A DNA stretch of 64,000 nucleotides from Deltaproteobacteria bacterium (GTDB taxonomy: Bacteria; BMS3Abin14). Numbering within the stretch: the first letter of the stretch is position 1; each line of letters begins with the position of its first letter. The DNA lies in assembly GCA_013151915.1 (NCBI GenBank), contig JAADHJ010000016.1, positions 1 to 64,000 on the forward strand. The letters are read 5' to 3'. The position numbers and the translations under genes were made by a program. The notes beneath the pieces were generated by a model. It was not told where the DNA came from, made no database searches, and worked only from the letters and a program-made list of their open reading frames with translations. Positions 34,461-44,528 of the stretch are shown one piece after another.

Positions 34461-34521
34461 AATGGTTAGTTTTTAACCATTGACGACCTCGTAAAAAGTC
34501 TCTTCGAGCCATTTTACAATG
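34461..34521. repeat. Hairpin and HPE-related patch upstream of clpB
   Basis: AATGGTTA-GTTTT-TAACCATT (34461-34481) is a perfect 8-bp hairpin. It is followed by GACGACCTCGTAAAAAGTCT with CTTCGAGCCATTTTAC, the reverse complement of the patch at 61871-61911. A TTGACA lies at 34445-34450, but no convincing -10 follows. No heat-shock promoter or CIRCE element was seen. Confidence 0.5.
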
Positions 34522-34604
34522 CGGGGAATGGTTTCCGCTTAGCGTTCGGCAATTAGCTCGCGACAGGTCCGCTTAAGAGATTTTCATGGTGGGAGGAAGA
34601 CCAG

Positions 34605-37199
34605 ATGGCATTAAATTTTGACAGATTAACAATCAAGGCCCAGGAGGCACTTCAGGGGGCGCAGCGCGATGCCGAGGAACGTGGGCATCAACAAATAGAG
34701 ATAGAGCACCTGCTCCACGCTCTTCTGGATCAGGAGGGAGGGGGAGTGATTTGGCCCCTCGTTGAGAAGGTGGGAGCCGATCCCAACGGCGTCAAGACAG
34801 CGCTGGAAGATGCCCTTGATCGTATGCCCCGGGTTTCGGGGCTGACCCAGGCGTATATCAGCCCGCGTCTGAACAACCTCTTTAATCTCGCTCTTACGGA
34901 AGCGGAGGCTCTGAAGGATGAATATGTCAGCACCGAACATCTATTCCTGGCCATGCTCCAGGAGAAGGAAGGGGCGGTCGCAGATATTCTCCGTTCCGCC
35001 CGGATCAACCGGGACCAGGTACTGGGCGCGCTGAAGGATGTCCGGGGCAGCCACCGTGTGACGGACCAGAATCCCGAGGAGAGCTATCAGGCGCTCATGA
35101 AATACGGGCGGGATCTCACAGACCTGGCACGGCGAGGCAAGATGGATCCTGTTGTCGGCCGGGACGACGAGGTCAGGAGGGTTATTCAGGTTCTGTCAAG
35201 ACGTACAAAGAACAACCCGGTCCTGATAGGAGAGCCCGGTGTCGGCAAGACCGCCATTGCAGAGGGCCTTGCCCAGAGAATAGCCGCAGGAGATGTTCCG
35301 GAGGGTCTGAAAAGCAAGCGGATCGTGGCCCTGGACATGGGCGCCCTTGTCGCAGGCGCCAAATACAGGGGACAATTCGAGGAGCGGCTCAAGGCGGTCT
35401 TAAAGGAAGTGGAAGAAGGCGCTGGTGAGATCATCCTGTTCATCGATGAGCTTCACAACCTTGTCGGGGCCGGCCGCGCCGAAGGGTCCATGGACGCGTC
35501 AAATATGCTCAAACCAGCGCTGGCGCGAGGGGAGTTAAAATGCGTCGGAGCGACTACCCTGGATGAATATCGTAAATATATCGAGAAAGATGCCGCTCTG
35601 GAGCGGCGCTTCCAGCAGGTCTACGTATCCGAGCCTTCAGTGGAGGATACCATTGCCATCCTTCGCGGCCTCAAGGAGCGATATGAGGTGCACCACGGTG
35701 TCCGTATTACCGACTCGGCGATTGTTGCGGCGGCGACACTTTCCCACCGTTATATTGCCGATCGCTTTCTTCCGGACAAGGCCATTGATCTTATGGACGA
35801 GGCTGCTTCCCGCCTGCGCATCGAGATAGACAGTCTCCCGCAGGAGATTGATGAGGTGGAAAGAAAGATAGTTCAGCTTCAGATTGAAAAGGAGGCGCTG
35901 AAAAAGGAGAAGGATCCAGGTTCCAGGGACAGGCTGAAAAAGATCGAAAAAGAACTTGCCGATCTTTCGGAAAAAGGGTCGGCTATGAAAGCGCACTGGC
36001 AACAGGAGAAAGATACGATCCAGACCATCCGTTCCCTGAAAGAGGAACTGGAGCAAGTGCGGAACGAGGCACAAAGGGCTGAACGGGAGGGCAACCTCGA
36101 GGCGGCGGCGGAGCTCAAGTACGGTCGTCTTCCCCGGGTTCAGGAGGCGCTGGCGGAGGCGAACCGTAAGCTTCAGGAGCTCCAATCGATCCAGAGAATG
36201 CTCAAGGAGGAGGTTGACTCTGATGATATTGCGGAAATCGTGTCCCGCTGGACAGGAATTCCGGTCAGCCGCCTGGTGGAAGGGGAAGTTGAGAAACTCA
36301 TCAAAATGGAAGAGCGTCTCAGCGAAAGGGTGATAGGGCAGAAAGAGGCCGTGATCGCCGTGTCCAACGCAGTCAGGAGGTCGCGTGCCGGCCTCCAGGA
36401 CCCCGATCGTCCCATCGGCTCATTCATATTCATGGGACCCACCGGTGTTGGAAAGACCGAACTGGCCAAGGCCCTGGCTGAATTTCTTTTCGATGACGAA
36501 AATGCCATGGTTCGGGTGGATATGTCCGAATTCATGGAAAAACATGCTGTTGCCAGGCTCATCGGGGCCCCTCCCGGGTATGTCGGTTATGAGGAGGGAG
36601 GTTATCTCACCGAGGCGGTGAGGCGGCGTCCCTACAGCGTCATCCTTTTCGATGAGATAGAAAAGGCCCATCGGGATGTCTTCAACGTTCTGCTCCAGCT
36701 GCTGGATGACGGACGTCTGACCGATGGGCAGGGCAGGACTGTGGATTTCCGTAATACCGTCGTGATCATGACATCAAATATTGGAAGTGACTACCTGGCA
36801 GAGTTCCAATTCGAAGGGGAGGAAAAGATAAGACAAAGGATCATGGAGGCTTTGAAATCCCACTTTCGACCGGAGTTTCTCAACAGAGTTGACGATGTCA
36901 TAATATTCCATTCCCTGACCAGGGAGGAGATCAAGGTTATCGTCGGCACCCAGATCCGCAGGCTGGAATCCCTTCTCGCGGACAGGGGAATATCCCTGGA
37001 ACTGACGGATAGTGCATTGCAGCTCATCGCGAAAGAGGGTTACGATCCCGCATATGGGGCCAGGCCATTGAAAAGAGTTATACAGAAGAGGATACAGAAC
37101 GTCCTCGCCACCGATATTCTGTCCGGCGTCTTTAAGGATGGCGAAACAGTTGTGGTGGACGCAGACGGTAAAGAGCTTACGTTCAGCAGGAAGGAATAA
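34605..37199 (+). CDS. clpB: Chaperone ClpB
   Basis: Disaggregase that works with DnaK to rescue aggregated proteins. 864 residues: N-terminal Clp repeat domain (~1-150), NBD1 with Walker [14 protein letters not shown] (~209) and [16 protein letters not shown], middle coiled-coil domain (~400-540) that marks ClpB rather than ClpA/C, NBD2 with [33 protein letters not shown] and [11 protein letters not shown], then C-terminal [30 protein letters not shown] precedes the ATG. Convergent with the downstream kinase gene. Confidence 0.98.
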   Translation: MALNFDRLTIKAQEALQGAQRDAEERGHQQIEIEHLLHALLDQEGGGVIWPLVEKVGADPNGVKTALEDALDRMPRVSGLTQAYISPRLNNLFNLALTEAEALKDEYVSTEHLFLAMLQEKEGAVADILRSARINRDQVLGALKDVRGSHRVTDQNPEESYQALMKYGRDLTDLARRGKMDPVVGRDDEVRRVIQVLSRRTKNNPVLIGEPGVGKTAIAEGLAQRIAAGDVPEGLKSKRIVALDMGALVAGAKYRGQFEERLKAVLKEVEEGAGEIILFIDELHNLVGAGRAEGSMDASNMLKPALARGELKCVGATTLDEYRKYIEKDAALERRFQQVYVSEPSVEDTIAILRGLKERYEVHHGVRITDSAIVAAATLSHRYIADRFLPDKAIDLMDEAASRLRIEIDSLPQEIDEVERKIVQLQIEKEALKKEKDPGSRDRLKKIEKELADLSEKGSAMKAHWQQEKDTIQTIRSLKEELEQVRNEAQRAEREGNLEAAAELKYGRLPRVQEALAEANRKLQELQSIQRMLKEEVDSDDIAEIVSRWTGIPVSRLVEGEVEKLIKMEERLSERVIGQKEAVIAVSNAVRRSRAGLQDPDRPIGSFIFMGPTGVGKTELAKALAEFLFDDENAMVRVDMSEFMEKHAVARLIGAPPGYVGYEEGGYLTEAVRRRPYSVILFDEIEKAHRDVFNVLLQLLDDGRLTDGQGRTVDFRNTVVIMTSNIGSDYLAEFQFEGEEKIRQRIMEALKSHFRPEFLNRVDDVIIFHSLTREEIKVIVGTQIRRLESLLADRGISLELTDSALQLIAKEGYDPAYGARPLKRVIQKRIQNVLATDILSGVFKDGETVVVDADGKELTFSRKE

Positions 37200-37222
37200 A
37201 AATTTAGAGGGGCCGGTTGTTT

Positions 37223-38938
37223 TCAGGCCTGAGACAGGGAGAGGGTGAAATGGAATGTGCTGCCCTTTCCGTGGATGCTTTCAACCCAGATTTTTCCTCC
37301 ATGGAGTTCAACGAGGGATTTGGATATGAATAATCCAAGGCCCGCGCCTGTTCGAGATCTGGCCGCCCCCTGGTCGATCTGGAAAAACCGTTCGAATACC
37401 TTTTCCAGATTCTCTTCCGTTATTCCTATTCCCTGATCCGTCACGCTGATACGTACCAGGTCGCTTTTGTCGTTCTCCCGGCGTCCTTCAAGAAGCCTGG
37501 CGCTTATGACCACCGGTGAACCGCCCGGAGAAAATTTCAGGGCGTTGGTGGTGAGGTTGGTAAGGATCTGGGCGACTTTGTCGGGATCGGCCTCTATTTC
37601 CGGCAGATCGTCGGGCAGTTCCATCTGGATCAGGGGTTTGGCGCCCGTTACATGCCGGGTTGATGACAGGACATTGTTCATTACATCCCGCAGGTTAACC
37701 ATTCTGAACCTGCAGGCAATGCGGCCTGCATCTAAACGACCTGTGTCCAGGATATCGTTGATCAGTGCCAGCAGATCCTTTCCCTTCCGAAGGATCTGCC
37801 GGGTATACTCCTTCTGTTCTCTGGTGAGGGCTCCTGCCTGTTCCTCGGCCATAAGCTCCGAGAATCCGATAATGGATGTCAGAGGTGTTCGCAGTTCGTG
37901 GGAAACCGTGGAGACGAACTCCGATTTGACCTTACTCAAACGTTCGAGTTCCTGGTTGGTTCTCAGAAGTTCCTCGTTGAGTTTCTCGGCTCTCCGGGTT
38001 CTGTCCTCCAATGCCTCGTACAGGGAAGCGTTTTTCAGAGCGTTGGTGCTCGCTCCGGCTATGACCCTCGCAATGGCGATCTCTTCTTCCGAGAAGCTTC
38101 TTCCGGACCTTGCCGATCGGAGAAGCAGTGCTCCCATCACCTCTCCGCGAAAGGAAAGGGGCGCGGCGAGGATGGATTGGTATCCAAGGGGCGCTACCAT
38201 TTCACGAACGTCTTTCATCAGTGGGTCGGTGGCGACGTCCTCCACCAGAACGACCTCACCGGTGCTGAATGCCTTGAGAATCTCTGGGTATCTTGACAGG
38301 TCGATGGAGATTTCGTGGAGGTTGGGATCCTCGTGGGAGACCAGGACCCTACCCTTCATACCGCTGCTTTCCTCATCCCATTCGTTCTCAACCACCACGA
38401 TGGAACACCGTTCCGCTTTCAAAGCCACCGCTGTTTTCTCCACAAGAACGAAAAGGATCCTTTTTAGATCCAGCAGGGACGTGGTTGTTTCCAGAACTTC
38501 ATAGGCCAGCCGGAACTTGCTGGTCCTGTCCTTGAGCTTGTCGAGGAAAAACTTCTGTTCCAGATTCACCTTGGCCCTGGCCAGGACTTCCGCGGGATTG
38601 AACGGTTTGGGTATGTAATCGTTAGCCCCCGATTTCAGGCCCTTGATAATGTTTTCTTTCCGATCAAGCGAGGTTATTATCAGGATCGGGATGGAGGATG
38701 CGGACCGGTTTTTCCTGACGGATCGACACACCTCAAAGCCGGACAGTCTTGGGAGGACAACGTCCAGAATGACCAGGTCAGGTGCCTCACTGAGGATTTT
38801 TTCCAGGCCTTCCACGCCGTCTGACCCAACGGAGACGGTGTACCCCTCGTTTTCAAAGATGTTTGAAAGGATGTTCCTCGAGATGGGATCATCCTCAATA
38901 ATCAGGATATGCCCTTTTTTTGAAGCGATCTTCTTCAT
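37223..38938 (-). CDS. Hybrid histidine kinase (REC-GAF-HisKA-HATPase)
   Basis: About 571 residues, cytoplasmic, no membrane segment. N-terminal receiver (LIIEDDP, VILDVVLPRLSG, ITSLDR, PKPF) is intact. The GAF domain spans ~165-310 (AERCSIVVVENEWDEES, ILAAPLSFRGEVMGALLL). The kinase has H-box VSTVSHELRTPLTSIIGFSE, N-box LTTNALKFSPGG and GTGAGLGLFISKSLV-type G boxes (RTGAGLGLFISKSL). The ATG at 38938 fits the receiver start. An N-terminal receiver fused to a kinase suggests it relays input from another kinase; the partner is unknown. Confidence 0.93.
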   Translation of the reverse strand: MKKIASKKGHILIIEDDPISRNILSNIFENEGYTVSVGSDGVEGLEKILSEAPDLVILDVVLPRLSGFEVCRSVRKNRSASSIPILIITSLDRKENIIKGLKSGANDYIPKPFNPAEVLARAKVNLEQKFFLDKLKDRTSKFRLAYEVLETTTSLLDLKRILFVLVEKTAVALKAERCSIVVVENEWDEESSGMKGRVLVSHEDPNLHEISIDLSRYPEILKAFSTGEVVLVEDVATDPLMKDVREMVAPLGYQSILAAPLSFRGEVMGALLLRSARSGRSFSEEEIAIARVIAGASTNALKNASLYEALEDRTRRAEKLNEELLRTNQELERLSKVKSEFVSTVSHELRTPLTSIIGFSELMAEEQAGALTREQKEYTRQILRKGKDLLALINDILDTGRLDAGRIACRFRMVNLRDVMNNVLSSTRHVTGAKPLIQMELPDDLPEIEADPDKVAQILTNLTTNALKFSPGGSPVVISARLLEGRRENDKSDLVRISVTDQGIGITEENLEKVFERFFQIDQGAARSRTGAGLGLFISKSLVELHGGKIWVESIHGKGSTFHFTLSLSQA

Positions 38939-39106
38939 GTCGGGACCTGTCGGCAATAGCGTGAAGCGCAAAGTGGCACTTTTCAGTCATAGAAATTCTA
39001 GGAAATTCGGTAGCTTTTGTCAAGCTGGTTAATCCGTTACCTGAATATTATTTCTCCCTGCCTATGATGGTGTGACAGTTGTGAATGCAGGAAATTTAAA
39101 AATGGT

Positions 39107-39133
39107 TTGACTGGGGCGCAGGTGGTTGATAAT
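39107..39133 (+). promoter_or_regulatory. Possible promoter upstream of gap
   Basis: TTGACT (39107-39112), a short 15-bp spacer and GATAAT (39128-39133). The gap gene starts 220 bp downstream, after an HPE copy. The rest of 38939-39157 shows nothing definite. Confidence 0.3.
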
Positions 39134-39157
39134 GTTTGAACGTTAACCGGATTAAGG

Positions 39158-39291
39158 TTGATGACTTCGTTAGAAGTCATCAACGTGCCCACAGAAGAGC
39201 GCGCAAATCGAAGATTTGTTAGGAAAGTGAAAATGACATTTTTCGCTTTCCGTGAAGTAAAAAACCATGGATGGATTTTTTACGACCCTAT
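39158..39291 (+). repeat. HPE copy, complete, upstream of gap
   Basis: Short hairpin c, full d and e. Hairpin b is weak here (GTGCCC/AGCGCG). It would lie in the 5' leader of gap if transcription starts at or before 39140. A GGAGCG/CGCTCC hairpin follows at 39311-39328. Confidence 0.85.
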
Positions 39292-39354
39292 TTATGGTCA
39301 AAATTTTTTAGGAGCGCCCCGTCGCTCCCGGATCCTGGAAGGAGGGATGAGTTC

Positions 39355-40359
39355 ATGGCCGTCAGAGTCGCGATCAACGGGTTCGGCCGCATCGGAAGGC
39401 TTGTCGTGAGAAGTGCCCTTCACGACGCTTCAATCGAATTTGTTGCAATTAACGATCTTACGGATGCCGGGACATTAAGTTTTCTCCTCTGCCATGATTC
39501 GGTCCACGGCTGCCTTTCCGACGAGGTCGAAACTACGGAGGACACCATTAAAATAGGTGGAAGGGAAGTGAAGGTTCTGTCGGAGAAAGATCCCGGAAAC
39601 CTGCCCTGGAAAGAGCTGGGTATTGATGTCGTGTTGGAGTGCACGGGGCTTTTCAGGACGCGGGAAGCGGCCGGGAAACACCTCGAGGCCGGGGCTTCTC
39701 ATGTTGTAATTTCGGCTCCAGCCAAGGCTCCGGACATCACCGTGGTCATGGGTGTTAATAACCGGGATCTCGACAGGGATAAACACAGAATTATATCCAA
39801 TGCCTCCTGCACCACCAATTGCCTCGCTCCGGTGGCAAAAGTCCTGGACGAAAATTTCGGGATCGTTCACGGGATCATGACAACCATCCACTCCTACACC
39901 AACGATCAGCGCATACTTGACCTGCCCCATAAGGACCTGAGGAGAGCAAGGGCCGCCGGGGTCTCCATGATACCCACCACGACCGGCGCCGCTGTCGCTG
40001 TGGCTGAGGTTCTTCCCATGTTGAAAGGCAAGCTTGACGGCATTGCCGTCCGGGTTCCGACCCCCAACGTCTCGCTGGTGGATCTGACCGTTGATCTGGG
40101 GAAGGATGTGGACCCGGAGGTTATCAACGATGCCATGAAAAAGGCCTCGGAGGAGGGTCCGCTTGTAGGTTTTCTTCGCTATTCCGAGGATCCCCTGGTC
40201 TCCGTGGATTTCAACGGAAACGATGCCTCATCCATCTTCGACGCTCCTATGACCAAGGTCATAGGAGGGCGGATGGCCAAGGTGCTCGCCTGGTATGACA
40301 ACGAATTCGGCTATGCCTCGAGGCTGAGGGATCTCATGAAATACCTTTACGGGGTTTAA
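39355..40359 (+). CDS. gap: Glyceraldehyde-3-phosphate dehydrogenase
   Basis: NAD-dependent glycolytic/gluconeogenic dehydrogenase. 334 residues. NAD motif VAINGFGRIGRLVVRS, catalytic Cys152 in SNASCTTNCLAP, TTIHSYTNDQRILD, TGAAVAV, VRVPTPNVSLVDLTV and AWYDNEFGYASRL. The ATG at 39355 has GGAAGGAGG upstream; the frame extends 28 codons into the HPE copy and those are discarded. First gene of gap-pgk-tpiA-secG. Confidence 0.98.
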   Translation: MAVRVAINGFGRIGRLVVRSALHDASIEFVAINDLTDAGTLSFLLCHDSVHGCLSDEVETTEDTIKIGGREVKVLSEKDPGNLPWKELGIDVVLECTGLFRTREAAGKHLEAGASHVVISAPAKAPDITVVMGVNNRDLDRDKHRIISNASCTTNCLAPVAKVLDENFGIVHGIMTTIHSYTNDQRILDLPHKDLRRARAAGVSMIPTTTGAAVAVAEVLPMLKGKLDGIAVRVPTPNVSLVDLTVDLGKDVDPEVINDAMKKASEEGPLVGFLRYSEDPLVSVDFNGNDASSIFDAPMTKVIGGRMAKVLAWYDNEFGYASRLRDLMKYLYGV

Positions 40360-40364
40360 TCGTA

Positions 40365-41552
40365 ATGGATAAACTGACGGTGGAAGACGTTGACTTTCAT
40401 GGAAAGCGGGCGCTTGTCCGTGTGGACTACAATGTTCCCCTTGACAGTGATGGGAACATCGCCAACGACACGAGAATAAGGTCCACACTTCCCACCATCA
40501 ACCATATTCTCGATGGAGGCGGCAGCGTCATCCTCATGAGCCACCTCGGCAGACCCAACGGCAAGGTGAGGCCGGAGATGAGCCTCAGCCCGGTCGCAAA
40601 GCGTCTGGGACGCCTTTTGCACCAGCATGTGATGATGGCTCCCGACTGCATTGGTGAAGAGGTGAAGAGCCTGGTGAAGGGTCTCCATCCTGGAGATATT
40701 CTCCTCCTGGAAAACCTTCGGTTCCATCCTGGAGAAAGTGCCAATGACCCCGATTTTTCCCGGGAGCTGGCGTCCCTTGGGGAGATATACGTTGATGATG
40801 CGTTTGCCACAGCCCATCGGAAGCATGCCTCCGTTGTGGGAGTCCCGGTCCTCCTGAGGCCCGCCGTCGCTGGATTCCTGGTTAAAAACGAGATTTCCTT
40901 CTTTAAAAAGGCGCTCGAGGAACCGGTTCGACCCCTGGTCGCCATTATCGGCGGAGCTAAGGTGTCCGGAAAGATCAAGGCTATTGTGAGTCTCCTTGAG
41001 AAGGTCGACAAGATTCTCATCGGAGGCGGGATGGCCTTTACCTTCCTGAAATCCATGGGGATGCGGGTCGGTCGTTCCCTCGTTGAGGAGGACATGCTTG
41101 ATCTTGCCCGGGAAATCATGGAGGGGGCCGGGAAACGGGGCATTCCGTTCTATCTTCCTGTCGACGCCGTGGTTGCCAGGGAAATAGAGGAGAGGGCCGA
41201 GACGAGGATCTTTCCGTGCCAGGAGATCCCGGATGATTACATGGGGCTGGATATCGGACCTGCCACGGTCACCCTGTTTCGCCAGGCCCTTGTTGATGTC
41301 CGAACTATCGTCTGGAACGGTCCCATGGGGGTATTTGAGCTCTACCCGTTTTGCAAAGGCACTTTCGCCATCGTTGAAACCCTGGCCCGGTCCCAGGCGT
41401 TGACTATCCTGGGAGGGGGGGATACGGATGTGGCCGTTCACGCTACCGGCAACTCCGACAGGATGGATTACATCTCCACCGGCGGCGGGGCTTTCCTTAA
41501 ACTGCTGGAAACCGGTGAGCTGCCCGGCGTCAACGCTCTTGACAGTCGCTGA
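40365..41552 (+). CDS. pgk: Phosphoglycerate kinase
   Basis: ATP-generating glycolytic kinase. 395 residues. N-terminal RALVRVDYNVPLD (usually RVDFNVP), SHLGRPNGK, LLLENLRFHPGE, DDAFATAHRKHASVVG, IIGGAKVSGKI, LIGGGMAFTFL, WNGPMGVFELYPF and the C-terminal GGGDTDVAVHATG, STGGGAFLKLLETGELPGV. It starts 5 bp after gap. The long open frame on the opposite strand is a codon-bias shadow. Confidence 0.98.
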   Translation: MDKLTVEDVDFHGKRALVRVDYNVPLDSDGNIANDTRIRSTLPTINHILDGGGSVILMSHLGRPNGKVRPEMSLSPVAKRLGRLLHQHVMMAPDCIGEEVKSLVKGLHPGDILLLENLRFHPGESANDPDFSRELASLGEIYVDDAFATAHRKHASVVGVPVLLRPAVAGFLVKNEISFFKKALEEPVRPLVAIIGGAKVSGKIKAIVSLLEKVDKILIGGGMAFTFLKSMGMRVGRSLVEEDMLDLAREIMEGAGKRGIPFYLPVDAVVAREIEERAETRIFPCQEIPDDYMGLDIGPATVTLFRQALVDVRTIVWNGPMGVFELYPFCKGTFAIVETLARSQALTILGGGDTDVAVHATGNSDRMDYISTGGGAFLKLLETGELPGVNALDSR

Positions 41553-41634
41553 CCGCATCAACAGGCAGACAATTGGTTGACAGATCGTTTCGCCGGTGGT
41601 AAAGCCCGCTTGCTGCCCTTAGGAGGTAATGGAT

Positions 41635-42396
41635 ATGCCCAAACCGCTTATTGTTGCGAACTGGAAGATGCACAAAACAGTTCCTGAAGCGTTGGACATG
41701 GTTCAGGAACTCTTCCGGGAGATCGGCAATGCGCCGGATGATGTGGACGTAGTTTTGGCCCCGCCTTTTACCGCCCTGTACTCAGTGGGCCGCGCCCTCA
41801 GAGGAACGGGTATTTCACTGGCTTCCCAGAACATGTTCTGGGAAGAGGACGGGGCCTATACGGGCGAAATCAGCGCTGGAATGCTCCGTGATCTCGGCTG
41901 CCGCTTTGTGATCCTTGGTCATTCCGAAAGGAGACAATATTTCGGAGACGGCGATGGGGAGGTCGGCAGGAAGGTCAATACGGCAGTCCGGGAAGGGCTG
42001 ATTCCCATCCTTTGTGTGGGTGAGACCCTAGGTGAGAGAGAATACGGAAAGACGCTGGATGTTATCGAGAGACAGGTCAGGGGCGGAACGCATGGCACTG
42101 TCCTGGATAGCGGCAGTGAACTGGTCATCGCCTACGAACCTATCTGGGCCATCGGTACCGGTAAGACCTCGTTTCCGGAAACCGCCCAGGAGGTTCACAG
42201 CTTTATCCGCGGCATTCTGGCCAACATCTTTGGTGATGACACGGCCGGGGACATCAGGATACTTTACGGCGGTTCCGTAAAGCCGGACAATATCGATAAG
42301 CTGATGGACATGCCGGACATTAATGGAGCCCTCGTAGGGGGTGCCGGTCTTAAAGCTGACAGTTTTGCACGCATTATTCGCTTTAACGCGAAGTAG
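41635..42396 (+). CDS. tpiA: Triosephosphate isomerase
   Basis: Interconverts dihydroxyacetone phosphate and glyceraldehyde 3-phosphate. 253 residues. VANWKMHKT (Lys11), LGHSERRQYFGDGD (catalytic His), AYEPIWAIGTGKT (catalytic Glu) and LYGGSVKPDN. GGAGGT lies 7 bases before the ATG at 41635; an in-frame ATG at 41629 is too close to it. Confidence 0.98.
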   Translation: MPKPLIVANWKMHKTVPEALDMVQELFREIGNAPDDVDVVLAPPFTALYSVGRALRGTGISLASQNMFWEEDGAYTGEISAGMLRDLGCRFVILGHSERRQYFGDGDGEVGRKVNTAVREGLIPILCVGETLGEREYGKTLDVIERQVRGGTHGTVLDSGSELVIAYEPIWAIGTGKTSFPETAQEVHSFIRGILANIFGDDTAGDIRILYGGSVKPDNIDKLMDMPDINGALVGGAGLKADSFARIIRFNAK

Positions 42397-42426
42397 GATG
42401 ATTTTATTTAGAAGGAGAAAACAGTA

Positions 42427-42834
42427 ATGCTGATCATATTTCTCACAGTTATTCACATCACTGTCGCGCTGTTCCTGATCCTGGTAGTGCTTCTCCAGAC
42501 AGGTAAAGGCGCTGAGATGGGAGCAGCGTTTGGCGGCGCCAGCCAGACGGTCTTTGGAAGCGGTGGTCCCGCAGGGTTCATGGCCAAGCTGACAACGACT
42601 GCGGCGGTCCTCTTTATGGTTACGTCCCTCAGCCTGGCTTACCTCTCTTCAGCCGGCCTAAGGGGCAGGACCATTGCGCCGGCGGTTCCGGTCCAGTCCC
42701 AAACAACTCAGGAATCCCCTGCCCGGACCGGCAACATCCCCGCTGATGAACAGAAGCCGTCCCCCGGTTCACAGAGCAGCACTACCCCCGCCTCCGAGAG
42801 CCAGGCCCCGGCGGAGGGCGGAACGACACAGTAA
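42427..42834 (+). CDS. secG: Preprotein translocase subunit SecG
   Basis: Small SecYEG component. 135 residues, two membrane segments (~2-22 and ~52-75) separated by the conserved loop LLQTGKGAEMGAAFGGASQT with VFGSGGPAGF. The C-terminal ~55 residues are a disordered Ser/Thr/Pro/Gln tail, longer than in many SecG proteins. AGAAGGAG precedes the ATG. Following tpiA is a common arrangement. Confidence 0.95.
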   Translation: MLIIFLTVIHITVALFLILVVLLQTGKGAEMGAAFGGASQTVFGSGGPAGFMAKLTTTAAVLFMVTSLSLAYLSSAGLRGRTIAPAVPVQSQTTQESPARTGNIPADEQKPSPGSQSSTTPASESQAPAEGGTTQ

Positions 42835-43100
42835 CGCCTTGCCGGCGAATATCCCTGAAAATAAGAATTCAGTCTTTGGGGAAAGAGCAGCTCGATGCGA
42901 TAAGGCGCATTGTTTCACCACAGTGCAGCCGTTCGGAGGCTGCTCCACAGAAGGGTTTTAAGGTAAAAAATACTAATCTTTAGGTTTTACCCTGTGTAAT
43001 AACCCTGTCTGTTCTGAGCTTGTCGAAGGATGGTGTGACCTGAAAGTGGTTACGCTGTGGTGAATTGGCTTTTCCCTGAACAAAAAGGGAAGACTGGATT
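42835..43100. other. Gene-free stretch with repeat patches
   Basis: Contains GCGATAAGGCGCATTGTTTC (shared with 47868-47892), the family-B hairpin at 42921-42950, CCCTGTGTAATAACCCTGT (family C) and CTGAGCTTGTCGAAGGATGG, a sequence type scattered in many bacterial genomes. No gene is visible. No clear terminator for secG. Confidence 0.55.
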
Positions 43101-44192
43101 CTACTGCTGAGGGGAAGATATTACCGGATCTCCCGGTGTTATCTCCCTGTTGCTCTGGATGATCCTGGCCAGAGATGTTCGCTCTCTGGCTATTATTACC
43201 TCGACCTTTCCTTTTGATCTCTGGGTGTTGGATTGCGTCGCGGATATTTCTCCCCCAGAGCTTTTTGACTTTGGGCCCAATACCGTGAGGACCTCGCCCG
43301 TTCCGAGGCCATCCTTCCTGCCAAGATCCAGGAAAAGGACATCCCCTTTTCCCATAATGGTTTTTCCCTCAGGACTAATCAGGACAACCCCCCGGAGCAC
43401 CTCTCCGGGGTGTGACCCATTCTTGCGGTGCCATGTCTGATACTGTACGTGCTTCATGATGTGATCCCCAACCTGCGCCTCCATATAGATATCCCCAACT
43501 ATTGCAGTATCCACCTTGTTGCCCACATCCACGACCGACAGGTCTCCCAGTATCCTGGCCAGATATCCCATCGGCCTGCCTGTAACTGGGTGGAAGACCT
43601 GTTTGAAGACCCGCACTATGGAATATTTCTCGCCCTTCTCCAGAGACCGCCCCTTTGCAGGGGTAATAAATACCGTCTGGCCCGGCCCGATGAGCATATG
43701 GGTCTCTTCCTGGGAGGAGATGGTACCGAGGCCGATTTCACTTTTATCCGCGATAAAGCCGTATGTGCTCAGGGCCTCAATGACCTCGTGCTGGATGGCC
43801 ACCGGCTGGGTTTCGAGGACCGGCTCGACCTCCGGCGCGGGTTTGGGAATAACCGTGGGTTTTTCCTCGGCAACCGGCTGAGGCGGTGGGGGGAGAACCG
43901 GTTTTGCTACCCGGGGCGCCGGTTTGGGAGCCTCGATTTCCGCAGGAATGGTAATACTCTGTCCTGGATAGATCAGGTGCGGGTTTTCAATTTCCCTGTT
44001 GGCGTTCCAGACCCTGGGCCATAGGAAAGGGTCGTAAAGATATTCAGAGGATATGTCCCAGAGAGTGTCGCCTTTCTGGACGATGTGTACTTTTCCTCCG
44101 TTCGCGGCCAGGACAGGGGCGGCCGTAAATACGATCATGCCTGCCAACATAACGCCGGCTACCGTAAAGAGAATCAGACGGAACGCTCTCAT
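43101..44192 (-). CDS. Secreted LysM peptidoglycan-binding protein
   Basis: 363 residues. The signal peptide is MRAFRLILFTVAGVMLAGMI to VLAANGG. A LysM domain follows at ~35-80 (VQKGDTLWDISSEYLYDPF, LWPRVWNANREIENPHLIYP). Then a Pro-rich linker (~85-135), which would span the periplasm, and a ~220-residue C-terminal region with no recognised fold (IGPGQTVFITPAKGRSL, LGDLSVVDVGNKVDTAIVGD). This architecture is common in deltaproteobacterial LysM proteins. The ATG at 44192 has AGGAG 6 bases upstream; two earlier ATGs are in frame. Confidence 0.85.
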   Translation of the reverse strand: MRAFRLILFTVAGVMLAGMIVFTAAPVLAANGGKVHIVQKGDTLWDISSEYLYDPFLWPRVWNANREIENPHLIYPGQSITIPAEIEAPKPAPRVAKPVLPPPPQPVAEEKPTVIPKPAPEVEPVLETQPVAIQHEVIEALSTYGFIADKSEIGLGTISSQEETHMLIGPGQTVFITPAKGRSLEKGEKYSIVRVFKQVFHPVTGRPMGYLARILGDLSVVDVGNKVDTAIVGDIYMEAQVGDHIMKHVQYQTWHRKNGSHPGEVLRGVVLISPEGKTIMGKGDVLFLDLGRKDGLGTGEVLTVLGPKSKSSGGEISATQSNTQRSKGKVEVIIARERTSLARIIQSNREITPGDPVISSPQQ

Positions 44193-44266
44193 GGAATTCT
44201 CCTGTGTCATTCTCACGGCATCCTCCTGCGCCGGGGGGCGATACATTTTTTTGGTACTATTTAAAT

Positions 44267-44423
44267 GTGATGACTTCTCAAGAAATCATCACTGCGCCCA
44301 TTGAAGAGCGCCCAAATCAATGATTTGCAGGGCAAGTTGTTGATTTGTGAGGAAAGTGAAAATGACACTTTTCGCTTTCCGTGGAGTAAAAAGCCATAAA
44401 TGGACTTTTTACGACCCTATCAT
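44267..44423 (+). repeat. HPE copy, complete, opposite to its genes
   Basis: Hairpin c is the medium form and fully paired using G-U (CAAATCAATGATTTGC / GCAAGTTGTTGATTTG). Lies between two minus-strand genes. An extra e end (TTTTTACGACCCTATC) follows at 44422-44438. Confidence 0.85.
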
Positions 44424-44528
44424 TTTTACGACCCTATCAATGGTTAATGGGATGATAGGATTCATTCGCCGCACTGTCAAGGGAACGATAGGTGAAAAAT
44501 TGACGGACTTTTTGCGAGGTTATCAAAA

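Noticed and set aside
34384-34604. Heat-shock (sigma-32 or CIRCE) control site for clpB
   Set aside because: No matching -35/-10 pair and no TTAGCACTC-N9-GAGTGCTAA type repeat; only a small hairpin and an HPE-related patch.
37467-38504. A 345-codon plus-strand frame opposite the hybrid kinase
   Set aside because: Ser/Arg-rich composition typical of an antisense shadow; the minus strand has clear REC, GAF and kinase motifs.
40356-41561. A 401-codon open frame on the minus strand covering the whole of pgk
   Set aside because: The plus strand encodes a full phosphoglycerate kinase with all motifs; the antisense frame resembles no family and follows from codon bias.
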